Below are positions 25,747 to 34,062 of a stretch of DNA of 64,000 nt, in pieces (positions within the stretch are counted from its first letter, which is position 1; every line of letters starts with the position of its first letter). The stretch covers positions 1 through 64,000 of the forward strand of contig CAYGYG010000015.1 in the NCBI GenBank assembly GCA_964354155.1, in the 5' to 3' direction. The stretch comes from CAYGYG01 sp964354155. Lineage in GTDB: Bacteria; Hydrothermota; Tepidihabitantia; SM23-42; CAYGYG01. A program made the translations under genes and the position numbers. Below the pieces are notes generated by a model. It was not told the DNA's origin. It saw only the letters and a list, made by a program, of their open reading frames with translations, and ran no database searches.

Positions 25747-25767
25747 CTCCGCACAAGGAGGCCATCT

Positions 25768-27222
25768 ATGAAGCGAATCAGTGTGTTGCAGTTAATCGTA
25801 GTCATCATTACGGCGGTTGGTATCGGTTCGGCGCAGTGGATTGCGCAGCCCTTGCTGAGCCTGCCCGCACAGAACCTATTTCCCACCGTCACCGATGTCA
25901 ATCGAGACGGCAAGCTCGACATCGTCGGTAGCGCCAATCCCGGTGGGGTCTGGTTCTGGGCCGGGGACACTGCTCACCTGCCCAATTGGACACCCCTGGA
26001 CACGATCGAGATGAACGGAGTCTACACCTACAGCACCGGGGTCGGCGATTTCAACCGTGACGGCAGGGCGGATCTTGTTTGCACGTCCTGGCCCGGAGTC
26101 TATACGTGGACCGGTGACGGCGCGGCCAATCCCCAATGGACGCCGCAGGCCCGTCCTGACATGTCAGGTTTCTACATCGGATGCCAGGCCAAGGATCTGA
26201 ATCACGATACGGTGACCGATATCGTCGCGTCAACCAGCGGCGGCAGCGGCAAAGGCATCAATGTCTGGCTCTCCGACGGCAATGCCAACCCGAATTGGAT
26301 TCGTCAACCTGCACCCGGCCCGGATACGACCCGGGACTATCATTCTGTTACGGTCGCCGAAGTGAACAAGGATGGTCATCTTGATATCATCGCCGGCCAT
26401 CAAAATGCCAGCCTGGGCATAAAAGTCTGGACCGGTAACGGCGGACAGGGCGGCCAGGTGATCTTCACCCCCCAGGAGAGTCCGACAACTTCAGGCGTAT
26501 ACCTGACGGTCGCGGTCGGTGATGTAAACAATGACAATAACCCTGATATCGTGGGCGCGCAGCAAGGCGCGGGCATTGGCGTCTGGACCGGGGACGGCAA
26601 TACCAGCCCTCACTGGACCGCGGCCAATCCGCCCCCGGCTTCCGGCGACTTCTGGGGCGTAAACCTTGGCGATCTGAATCGCGACGGCAATCTCGATATC
26701 ATCGCTTCGAATGTGTCCTCGCGCGAAGTCCAGGCCTGGTTTGGAAACGGCGGACAGGGCGGCAGCATGCAATGGACCGCGGCACCGCAGTTTACCCCCT
26801 CGGCCGGCTATGAAGGCATTGTCATTGCCGACGTGAATTATGACAATAAGCCGGATGTCATTGCCGGCAACTGGACCGTTAACGGCGTGCAAGTCTGGAT
26901 CAACGATCTGGTTGCGGTTGAAGAAAGGACGACGATGCCGCTGACCGCAACGATCATTGCGTGCGCACCGAATCCATTCTGCCGGAAGACGACCGTCACC
27001 TTTTCGCTCGTGCGCACAACCTTCTGTCAGATCACGGTTTATGATGCGACCGGTCGGCTGGTGACCAACGGCGTCCGCGGCGAATTCGGACCGGGTGCGC
27101 ACCAGTTTAGCTGGGATGGACGTGATGAAAACCGAACCCGCGTCTCAGCCGGTGTGTATTTCGTTGCTCTTGAGTTCGAGGGCACAAGGCTTGCCCGACA
27201 GGTGGTATTACTGCCGAGATAA
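25768..27222 (+). CDS. Secreted FG-GAP/VCBS repeat protein with type IX-like C-terminal domain
   Basis: 484 residues, signal peptide of about 25. Residues ~35-385 are six or seven FG-GAP/VCBS blades, each with an EF-hand-like calcium loop (DVNRDGKLDIVG, DFNRDGRADLV, DLNHDTVTDIV, EVNKDGHLDIIAG, DVNNDNNPDIVG, DLNRDGNLDIIA, DVNYDNKPDVIAG), so a beta-propeller is expected. The last ~80 residues are a T9SS-type/FlgD-like Ig tail (ITVYDATGRLV, SAGVYFVALEFEG). It is probably surface-displayed, binding glycans or proteins; the partner is unknown. The tail matches that of the C25-like protein at 14.9 kb, so both likely use the same export route. Confidence 0.82.
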   Translation: MKRISVLQLIVVIITAVGIGSAQWIAQPLLSLPAQNLFPTVTDVNRDGKLDIVGSANPGGVWFWAGDTAHLPNWTPLDTIEMNGVYTYSTGVGDFNRDGRADLVCTSWPGVYTWTGDGAANPQWTPQARPDMSGFYIGCQAKDLNHDTVTDIVASTSGGSGKGINVWLSDGNANPNWIRQPAPGPDTTRDYHSVTVAEVNKDGHLDIIAGHQNASLGIKVWTGNGGQGGQVIFTPQESPTTSGVYLTVAVGDVNNDNNPDIVGAQQGAGIGVWTGDGNTSPHWTAANPPPASGDFWGVNLGDLNRDGNLDIIASNVSSREVQAWFGNGGQGGSMQWTAAPQFTPSAGYEGIVIADVNYDNKPDVIAGNWTVNGVQVWINDLVAVEERTTMPLTATIIACAPNPFCRKTTVTFSLVRTTFCQITVYDATGRLVTNGVRGEFGPGAHQFSWDGRDENRTRVSAGVYFVALEFEGTRLARQVVLLPR

Positions 27223-27252
27223 CGTAGCCAGGCTTCTCGGGGTTTTGGGATA

Positions 27253-27276
27253 GGACGCGCCGTGGCGCGTCCCTAC
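27253..27276. repeat. Dispersed palindrome, copy 1
   Basis: GGACGCGCC-GT-GGCGCGTCC followed by CTAC. One of three related palindromes in the window. Confidence 0.55.
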
Positions 27277-27293
27277 AACATCGCTACAGGTGA

Positions 27294-27317
27294 GGACACG
27301 CCATGGCGTGTTCCTAC
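27294..27317. repeat. Dispersed palindrome, copy 2
   Basis: GGACACGCCATGGCGTGTTC-type palindrome followed by CTAC, 17 bases after copy 1 in the same orientation. Confidence 0.55.
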
Positions 27318-27352
27318 TTCAGGTATCTAGGATTTTAGGTGTTTGGGCGTTT

Positions 27353-28753
27353 TTACCATACCCCGGTCTTGAGGTATTCGTCCATGGAGTTGGCGGCAAT
27401 GCGCGCATCACCCATTGCCAGAATTACGGTTGCACCTCCTCGTACCACATCACCCCCGGCCCAGCACGCCTTCTTGGAAGTCCGGGCGGTCTTAGGATCG
27501 ACTTCGATGTTACCCCACTTGCCTGCCTTCAGGTCCGGTGTTGTCTGTGGAATCATTGGGTTCGGGCCGTTGCCAATGGCACAGACCAGAACATCGGCCT
27601 TGGTGATGAAATTAGAATTCTCGATCGGTACCGGTCTGCGCCGGCCTGAAGCATCCGGCTCGCCCAGCTGCATCCGGATGCATTCCATCTCCTTGACCCA
27701 GCCGTGCTCGTCCGAGGTATACTTGATCGGCAGGGTCAAGTAGTCGAAAATAATACCCTCTTCTTCAGCCCGGACAATCTCTTCGATTCGGGCCGGCATC
27801 TCGGCCCGCGTCCGGCGGTAGACGATATGGACTTCAGACGCGCCGAGCCGCAGGCCGGTGCGGGCACAATCCATGGCCACATTCCCGCCGCCGACAACCG
27901 CCACGTTCTTGCCCCGGATGATGGGCGTATCGTACTCGGGGAAAAGGTATGCCTTCATCAGGTTGGACCGTGTCAAGTACTCGTTGGCCGAATAGACGCC
28001 GTTCAGATTCTCGCCCGGGATATTCATGAACCACGGCAGGCCGGCGCCAGTACCGATGTAGACGGCGTCGAACTCTTCGAGAAGTTGATCGACGGTCGCC
28101 GTCTTGCCCACGACAAAGTTGAGATGGAGTTTGACGCCGCAGCGCACCAGGAAATCGACCTCACGGTAGACGATTGCCTTGGGCAAGCGGAACTCAGGAA
28201 TTCCGTAGACTAGCACGCCGCCCGGTTTGTGCAGGGCCTCAAAGATCGAGACCGAGTGGCCGCGCAGCATCAAATCGCCCGCCACGGTCAAGCCGCCCGG
28301 GCCGGATCCGATGACGGCGACCTTCTTGCCGGTCGGCGGCGGCAGGTCAGGCAACGGTGCATCGCCCTGGGTTCCTTCCCAGTCGGCGGCAAAACGCTCG
28401 AGCCGGCCGATCGCCACCGGTTCGAATTTCTTGGCCAGGGCGCAGACCTTTTCACACTGCTCTTCCTGGGGACAGACCCGGCCGCAGATCGCGGGCAAGA
28501 CGTTCTTCTCCTTGAGCCGCTTGATTGCTCCTCTGAAATCGCCATCGGCGATGAACTTGATGAAACCAGGGATATCGATCTCCACCGGGCAGCCGGCAGT
28601 GCATGTTGGTTTCTTGCACAAGATGCAGCGCCTGGCTTCGCCGACTGCCTCGGCCTCGGTATAGCCGTAGGGAACTTCCTGGAAATTGCGAACCCTTTCG
28701 GCCGGCTCCTGCTCGGCCATTGGTATCTTCTTGGGGATGATCTTACTAGCCAT
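27353..28753 (-). CDS. nfnB: NfnB / GltD-type NADPH-binding iron-sulfur flavoprotein
   Basis: 466 residues from the ATG at 28753, overlapping the nfnA stop by eight bases. The N-terminal helical domain holds two [4Fe-4S] ligand sets (CILCKKPTCTAGCP and ICGRVCPQEEQCEKVC). Then come the FAD Rossmann motif VAVIGSGPGGLTVAGDL and the NADPH motif VAVVGGGNVAMDCARTGLR. In NfnAB this subunit binds NADPH and the bifurcating FAD. The same fold serves as the small subunit of glutamate synthase, but no gltB is present and nfnA is directly upstream, so the Nfn assignment is better. Last gene of a five-gene redox operon. Confidence 0.92.
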   Translation of the reverse strand: MASKIIPKKIPMAEQEPAERVRNFQEVPYGYTEAEAVGEARRCILCKKPTCTAGCPVEIDIPGFIKFIADGDFRGAIKRLKEKNVLPAICGRVCPQEEQCEKVCALAKKFEPVAIGRLERFAADWEGTQGDAPLPDLPPPTGKKVAVIGSGPGGLTVAGDLMLRGHSVSIFEALHKPGGVLVYGIPEFRLPKAIVYREVDFLVRCGVKLHLNFVVGKTATVDQLLEEFDAVYIGTGAGLPWFMNIPGENLNGVYSANEYLTRSNLMKAYLFPEYDTPIIRGKNVAVVGGGNVAMDCARTGLRLGASEVHIVYRRTRAEMPARIEEIVRAEEEGIIFDYLTLPIKYTSDEHGWVKEMECIRMQLGEPDASGRRRPVPIENSNFITKADVLVCAIGNGPNPMIPQTTPDLKAGKWGNIEVDPKTARTSKKACWAGGDVVRGGATVILAMGDARIAANSMDEYLKTGVW

Positions 28754-29570
28754 AAAGCTCACACTCGTAGAAACCCAGGGACTTTCTCTCTTCCTTGATG
28801 TAGATATGGCGGCGGTTGAGCAGGTTGTCCCAGTCAACCTGGTGGCCGTCGAACTCCGGGCCGTCAACACAAGCAAACTTGACCTTCCCATCAATCAGGA
28901 CCCGGCACACGCCGCACATGCCCGTCGCATCAATCATGATCGGGTTCAATCCGACTATGGTCTTGATACCCAGGGGTTTGGTTGTTTGAGCCGAAAGATA
29001 GGTGAGGTAGGTGCAGCCCTGAACATAGACCAAGTCGACTTTGTTCTTACCTGCATAATCGTTGATGAAGTCGCTGATATGTCCCTTGAAACCTCTCGTG
29101 CCATCACGGGTTATTTCATGGAGTTCATCACACGATTCGCGCAGCCGGTCCTGCCAATACAATAGGAACGCACTGCGCCCTTCGATCGCGGCGACCAGCT
29201 TATTGCCTCTTTCCTTGAAGGCCCGCACCACCGGCAGAAGCGCGCCAATACCGTAGCAGCCGCCGATGCAGAGCACCGTCTGGTTTTCAACCATCTCGGT
29301 CGGTCGACCCAAGGGTCCGGCCAGGTCAGCTACCTGGTCACCGGCCTTAAGCGCGGCCAGCTTTCTGGTCGAAGTACCGACTTCCATGAAAACCATCGAA
29401 GCGGTAGTTGCATCCCACTCAACCAGGTTGAGTGGGATCCGCTCACCATACTCATCGGCCCGTACGACCACGAATTCGCCGGCCTTGGCGTTCTTATGCA
29501 TAAACGGCGTCTCGAGAACAAGCACGTGGATGTTGGGCACGACCAGTTCGCGTTTCAGTACCTTGACCAT
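28746..29570 (-). CDS. nfnA: NfnA-type FAD/NAD(P)-binding [2Fe-2S] subunit
   Basis: 274 residues of the ferredoxin-NADP reductase / PyrK-like family. The FAD-binding barrel is at ~1-100 (RIPLNLVEWD), the NAD(H)-binding half at ~100-220 (LCIGGCYGIGALLPVV), and a C-terminal [2Fe-2S] site in GMCGVCRVL...FACVDGPEFDGHQVDW. In NfnAB it takes NADH electrons; with NfnB it couples ferredoxin and NADH to NADP+. It starts five bases after the NuoG-like gene and overlaps nfnB, so it belongs to the nuoEFG-like operon. Sulfide dehydrogenase (SudB) is a paralogous alternative. Confidence 0.92.
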   Translation of the reverse strand: MVKVLKRELVVPNIHVLVLETPFMHKNAKAGEFVVVRADEYGERIPLNLVEWDATTASMVFMEVGTSTRKLAALKAGDQVADLAGPLGRPTEMVENQTVLCIGGCYGIGALLPVVRAFKERGNKLVAAIEGRSAFLLYWQDRLRESCDELHEITRDGTRGFKGHISDFINDYAGKNKVDLVYVQGCTYLTYLSAQTTKPLGIKTIVGLNPIMIDATGMCGVCRVLIDGKVKFACVDGPEFDGHQVDWDNLLNRRHIYIKEERKSLGFYECELYG

Positions 29571-29575
29571 GGGCT

Positions 29576-31729
29576 CTACCCTACCCTTCTTACTCGGACC
29601 GGCTGACTTCGGAGGACGCCGGTTGACGGATCACGATACGCAAATACTGTGCCCTTGGGCACTTGCTCAGTAAGCAACGCCACCGTCTTGAAAGCGAGCC
29701 CTTCACCGACGATTTCGACCGTCTGCCCGGCGGCAACGCGCAGTTTCCTGGCGTCCCTGGGGTTGACCCAAAGAGACCGGTCGCGGCGGACCCGTTCAAA
29801 ACCCTTCATCACCGAAGAAAGCGCGAACGAACGGAAACGGTAGCAGTTCTCCCTGACCAAAAGGTTGAGCGGATATTTGCCCGAGATCTTTGCCTTGACC
29901 GGTCCGGGCGGTTCGAAGGTCACCTCGGGTGCGCTGACCAGACCGATCGGACCGAGTTTCTTGGCAAGCTCCTCGATAATCCATTGATCGGGCCGGGCCC
30001 GGCCCGCCGGCTCAACCGCTCGGCTCCATTCCACTCTCTTGCCATCGATATTCATGAAACTGCCCGCAAACTCACCCGGCGCTGCGGCGGGCAGGAAGAC
30101 ATCAAAATCGTGGGGCGGCATGAACAGGTCCTGGACGATCACGACTTCATACCGCCGATCAAGATGAGGTGTCTCACCGACAAGGTAAAGACACTTGAGG
30201 CCAGGGTTGGCGGTCATCTTGCACATCCCGATGGGATTGAGCGTGATGGCCGGTTTGACATTGACCCGGTGGTCAAACGGCAAATGGAGAACGCTTTTTG
30301 GCAGCGGAACGCCCTTCACGTTGCCTGGGTTGTAGACTAAGGCCGGCTTGCGCCCTTGCAGAAGCTGCTGTGCCGATACCAGCAGATCGTTATCGATTCC
30401 GGTCTTGTTGCGCCGGGGGGATTTGGCCAGAAGAATCTTCAGGAGTTCGACCTCTCGGCCTGGTTCCGGTCTAAGCCAAACATCGGCACACTCAACCGTC
30501 TTGCTCTGGATTTGATCGACGACGATGACGGGCAGGTCGAATTTCCGCCTGATCTTCAGGAGCAGGACCGCGAAATCATCGACGATGTCGGTATTGATGA
30601 CAATGAGAGCGGATCGGGGTGAAAGCTCGCGCAGATCCAAAGGTGCTGAAACACGCCCCGGCTCATCGACGCCGAAATAGCATCCTTTGAGCATCTTGAG
30701 CGAAGTGATGGCTTCGAGCGAAAGGTTTCTCGAGAAAACAACACCGGTCAACCCCAGATTCTCTTTCAGTTTCTCGGCCGCATGGGTGAGAGCTTCTTCC
30801 CAGGACACTTCAACCAAACGCCTCCCTTTCTTGAGAAGCGGAACCCGGACCCTCTTCTGATGGTCGATCAACGGAGCTATCCCGAATCGACCCCGGACAC
30901 ACAAGTCATTCCCGGCCGGAGTTACGTTGACGACCTCCCCGGACTTAAGGTTAAAACTCGTTTCACAACCGATTGAGCAAAGCGAACAACGACTCGGTTG
31001 GTGTTGGTCCGGGAGGCCCGCATACTTGCTGTACCGTTCGCCCATCGCCCCGGTCGGACAGGCATCGATGCAGGCGCCGCAGAACTGACAGCGGGCATCA
31101 AGATGCGGGAGATTGTAGGGGGTCCCGACCAGCGTATGGGGACCGCGATGGTGGAAATCGATGACCGACGCACCGCGCACTTCCTCGCAGACCCGGACGC
31201 ACCTTCCACAGAGCACGCAGAGATTGTAGTCGCGCTCAAAAAACGGATCGTATTTCTCGACCTCGATTCCCCGATATCGAAAACCGAACGGGACTTCCGT
31301 TATCTTCAATTCCTCGGTGAGCTTTTGAAGCTCACAGTTCCCATTCTTCGAACAATACTTGCAGCCAACGGTGACCGGCTCTTTCTCGATGCATTTCATG
31401 AACTTGCCGCAGTCCTCTTTCTTGGTGCAGATCAGGCATGAGGACGGATGCTCGGACAGGATAAGCTGGAGCGTGAACTTTCTGAGCGCGGTCAGCTCGG
31501 GGGTATCCGTTCTCACCGCCATGCCCTCGGTGCACGGCAGCGTGCAGGCGGTCATCGGCCGCGGCGCCCCCTTCACTTCAACGATGCAAAGGCGGCACCC
31601 GCCGTAGGGCCGCAAGTCGGCCTGATAGCAGAGCGTGGGCACAACAATACCCTCGCGCCGGCAGACTTCCAATACGGTCTCACCTTTCCGGGCATGATAG
31701 TTCCGGCCGTTGATCTTGACGTTCATCAT
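29576..31729 (-). CDS. NuoG/HydA-type iron-sulfur subunit with degenerate molybdopterin domain
   Basis: 717 residues; the start ATG overlaps the nuoF stop (ATGATGA). Order: N-terminal [2Fe-2S] ferredoxin domain (VPTLCYQ...GGCRLCIVEV), a NuoG-type cysteine segment extended by an extra set (HPSSCLICTKKEDC ... GCKYCSKNGNCELQ), a two-cluster ferredoxin domain (CVLCGRCVRVC, CQFCGACIDACPTGA), then a [4Fe-4S] motif (CSLCSIGC...CVRGRFG) and a shortened molybdopterin-oxidoreductase domain. The stretch that carries the catalytic Cys/Sec in formate dehydrogenases is missing, and no H-cluster motif of [FeFe]-hydrogenase exists. It is therefore probably an electron wire rather than a catalyst. It sits between NuoEF and NfnAB genes. 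Confidence 0.88.
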   Translation of the reverse strand: MMNVKINGRNYHARKGETVLEVCRREGIVVPTLCYQADLRPYGGCRLCIVEVKGAPRPMTACTLPCTEGMAVRTDTPELTALRKFTLQLILSEHPSSCLICTKKEDCGKFMKCIEKEPVTVGCKYCSKNGNCELQKLTEELKITEVPFGFRYRGIEVEKYDPFFERDYNLCVLCGRCVRVCEEVRGASVIDFHHRGPHTLVGTPYNLPHLDARCQFCGACIDACPTGAMGERYSKYAGLPDQHQPSRCSLCSIGCETSFNLKSGEVVNVTPAGNDLCVRGRFGIAPLIDHQKRVRVPLLKKGRRLVEVSWEEALTHAAEKLKENLGLTGVVFSRNLSLEAITSLKMLKGCYFGVDEPGRVSAPLDLRELSPRSALIVINTDIVDDFAVLLLKIRRKFDLPVIVVDQIQSKTVECADVWLRPEPGREVELLKILLAKSPRRNKTGIDNDLLVSAQQLLQGRKPALVYNPGNVKGVPLPKSVLHLPFDHRVNVKPAITLNPIGMCKMTANPGLKCLYLVGETPHLDRRYEVVIVQDLFMPPHDFDVFLPAAAPGEFAGSFMNIDGKRVEWSRAVEPAGRARPDQWIIEELAKKLGPIGLVSAPEVTFEPPGPVKAKISGKYPLNLLVRENCYRFRSFALSSVMKGFERVRRDRSLWVNPRDARKLRVAAGQTVEIVGEGLAFKTVALLTEQVPKGTVFAYRDPSTGVLRSQPVRVRRVG

Positions 31730-33558
31730 TTTTTCACCGGGGATAACTTCTTCACCGCGCTGAACTTCGACGGGCAGACCGTCAGGCAAATGCCGCACTT
31801 GCTGCACCGGGCTTGGTCAATAACGTGGACCTTCCGTGGTTCGCCGCCGATCGCCTGGCTTGGGCACTTCCGGGCGCAAACCACGCACCCGCCGCATTTG
31901 TGCGGGTCGATGAAGTAGGAAATAAGAGCCTTGCACACCGCGGCCGGGCACTTCTTTTCCATGATGTGGGCCCGGAATTCATCGCGAAAATACCGGATCG
32001 TCGTCAGCACCGGATTCGGCGCCGTCTGCCCCAGGCCGCACAGCGAAGACTCCTTTATTTTCCGGCCGATGTCCTCAAGGAATTCAATGTCGGTTTCCGC
32101 GCCGTTGCCTTCGGTAATGCGGTTAAGAACCTCGACCATCTGCCTGGTGCCCAGGCGGCAGGGGGGGCATTTTCCGCACGATTCATGCTGGGTGAAGTCG
32201 AGGAAGTATCGGGCGACATCGACCATGCACGTCGCTTCGTCGAGGACGATCATGCCCCCGGAACCCATCATCGAACCGGCCTCGATCAGGCTCTCATAGT
32301 CGATGGGCAAGTCCAGGAGGCTCTTCGGTATGCAGCCGCCCGAAGGCCCGCCGGTCTGGACCGCCTTGAATTCTTTGTTGCCGGGAATCCCTCCCCCGAT
32401 GTCGTAGATGATCTCCCGCATGGTAATGCCCATCGGAACCTCGACCAGACCGGTATTGTTTATCTTGCCGACCAGCGAGAAGATCTTCGTTCCCTTGCTG
32501 TTCTTGGTGCCAATCGAAGCAAACCATTCGGCGCCCTTGAGGATGATCTGCGGGACATTGGCCCAAGTCTCAACATTATTGATATTCGTCGGCCGTCCCC
32601 AGAGTCCGCTTTCCACCGGGTAGGGTGGTCTCGTTCTGGGACGTCCGACCCGGCCTTCAATTGCCGCCATCAAAGCGGTTTCTTCTCCGCAGACGAAGGC
32701 ACCCGCCCCTTGAACCACCTCAATCGAGAAGTCGAATTTCGTGCCCAGAATACCCTCGCCCAGAAGTCCGTACTTTTCGGCCTGGCGAATCGCTTTCTCG
32801 ACCCGCTTGACGGCAAGCGGATATTCCTTGCGCACATAGATGTAACCTTTGCTGGCGCCAATCGCTTTTCCTCCGATGGTCATGCCCTCGATCACCGCGT
32901 GCGGATCGGCCTCAAGCACGCTCCGGTCCATGAAAGCGCCCGGGTCTCCCTCGTCACCGTTGCAGACAACATATCTCGTCCTGCCTTTCGACTTTCGGCA
33001 AAGCTCCCATTTCACCCCAGTCAAGAATCCGGCGCCGCCGCGTCCTCTCAGCCCTGAGTTCTTGACCGTATCGATGATCCGCGGTGATGACATCCCGGTC
33101 AGCGCCTTCTCGAGCGCCCGATAGCCTTCGAATCCGATGTACTCCTCAATGTTCTCCGGGTCAAGCCGGCCGCGGTTCCGAAGCACGATGAGCTGCTGAT
33201 GTTGGAAAAACCCGATATCCATCATTCTGGGCACCGGGGGCTCCTCGGCTTTCGGAACGTACATCAGCTTCTGCACGGGACGGCCTTTGAACAGGTGTTC
33301 TTCGACCAGGAAAGGAATATCTTTGACCGTGATCCGCTGATAGAACACGCCGTCCGGCTGGACAATGACAATAGGGCCCCGTTCGCAGAACCCCTGACAA
33401 CCGGTTGCAATGACCCGCACCTCGCCCTGCAATCCCCGGCGCGCGATTTCCTTCTGCAGTTCCTCTTTTACTTCGAAAGAGTGCGTCGCCACACAGCCGG
33501 TTCCCGCGCACACCAGTATGTCAAGCCGGGAAGATCTACTGGGCTGTTTCTTTTTCAT
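31726..33558 (-). CDS. nuoF: NuoF/HydB-type NADH-binding FMN subunit
   Basis: 610 residues. A thioredoxin-like [2Fe-2S] domain leads (LVCAGTGCVATHS...ATGCQGFCERGP). The FMN/NADH domain follows (GRGGAGFLTGVKWELC, YVVCNGDEGDPGAFMDR), then an SLBB-type region. The [4Fe-4S] motif is ESCGKCPPCRLGT, and a C-terminal two-cluster ferredoxin domain ends the protein (CGGCVVCARKCP, CSKCGICLTVCP). The ferredoxin tail and thioredoxin-like head are marks of the soluble bifurcating HydB/NuoF type rather than of respiratory complex I. It overlaps nuoE by 23 bases and the NuoG-like gene by four. Confidence 0.94.
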   Translation of the reverse strand: MKKKQPSRSSRLDILVCAGTGCVATHSFEVKEELQKEIARRGLQGEVRVIATGCQGFCERGPIVIVQPDGVFYQRITVKDIPFLVEEHLFKGRPVQKLMYVPKAEEPPVPRMMDIGFFQHQQLIVLRNRGRLDPENIEEYIGFEGYRALEKALTGMSSPRIIDTVKNSGLRGRGGAGFLTGVKWELCRKSKGRTRYVVCNGDEGDPGAFMDRSVLEADPHAVIEGMTIGGKAIGASKGYIYVRKEYPLAVKRVEKAIRQAEKYGLLGEGILGTKFDFSIEVVQGAGAFVCGEETALMAAIEGRVGRPRTRPPYPVESGLWGRPTNINNVETWANVPQIILKGAEWFASIGTKNSKGTKIFSLVGKINNTGLVEVPMGITMREIIYDIGGGIPGNKEFKAVQTGGPSGGCIPKSLLDLPIDYESLIEAGSMMGSGGMIVLDEATCMVDVARYFLDFTQHESCGKCPPCRLGTRQMVEVLNRITEGNGAETDIEFLEDIGRKIKESSLCGLGQTAPNPVLTTIRYFRDEFRAHIMEKKCPAAVCKALISYFIDPHKCGGCVVCARKCPSQAIGGEPRKVHVIDQARCSKCGICLTVCPSKFSAVKKLSPVKK

Positions 33559-34000
33559 AATACTTGTCCACCAGCCGATCGACTTTGTCCACGGTCGTCT
33601 GGCCGAAATACTCGCCGTCGATTACGACAATCGGCGCCAGCGCACACGCGCCAAGGCAATTGACCGTTTCCAGCGTGAACAGACGATCCTCGGTAGTCTC
33701 CCCCGTCTTGACCTTGAGCCGCTCTTCCAGCCTTCCCGCCACGTCCGGCGCGCCGCGGACGTGACATGCAGTCCCCATACACACCGTACACAGGTGCTTG
33801 CCGCGTGGTTGCAGGCTGAAGGCTGAGTAGAAGGTGGCCATACTGTAGATACGGCTGAGAGGGATCTTGAGCCGGCGGGCAACATAGCCGAGCACATCCT
33901 GGGGCAAGTAGTTGTACGCCTGCTGGATATCGTGCAGGATCTGGATTATGTGTCCATGGCTCAGGCCATGGCGCCGCAGGATCTTTTCTGGATTGGTCAT
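33536..34000 (-). CDS. nuoE: NuoE/HydC-type [2Fe-2S] subunit
   Basis: 154 residues. An N-terminal helical bundle is followed by a thioredoxin-like [2Fe-2S] domain with ligands in VCMGTACHVRG and NCLGACALAP, and the family motif SMATFYSAFSLQPRGKH. It works with the NuoF subunit in NADH oxidation or reduction. It is the first gene of the redox operon. A strong promoter ends ten bases before its ATG, so the leader is only a few bases, with no room for a ribosome site. Confidence 0.95.
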   Translation of the reverse strand: MTNPEKILRRHGLSHGHIIQILHDIQQAYNYLPQDVLGYVARRLKIPLSRIYSMATFYSAFSLQPRGKHLCTVCMGTACHVRGAPDVAGRLEERLKVKTGETTEDRLFTLETVNCLGACALAPIVVIDGEYFGQTTVDKVDRLVDKYYEKETAQ

Positions 34001-34010
34001 GAAGGGATTT

Positions 34011-34038
34011 ATTGTATCCGAAAAACGAAGAAAGTCAA
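34011..34038 (-). promoter_or_regulatory. Promoter of the nuoE-nuoF-nuoG-like-nfnA-nfnB operon
   Basis: TTGACT, 16-base spacer, TACAAT, ten bases before the nuoE ATG. Confidence 0.8.
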
Positions 34039-34062
34039 TAGACCGGTGATAATCGCGGCTCG

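Noticed and set aside
27353..28753. Small subunit of glutamate synthase (GltD)
   Set aside because: No gltB gene is near, and the gene overlaps an nfnA-type gene, the usual NfnAB order.
31813..33057. 414-codon plus-strand frame over nuoF
   Set aside because: Antisense shadow of a G+C-rich gene whose domains are certain.
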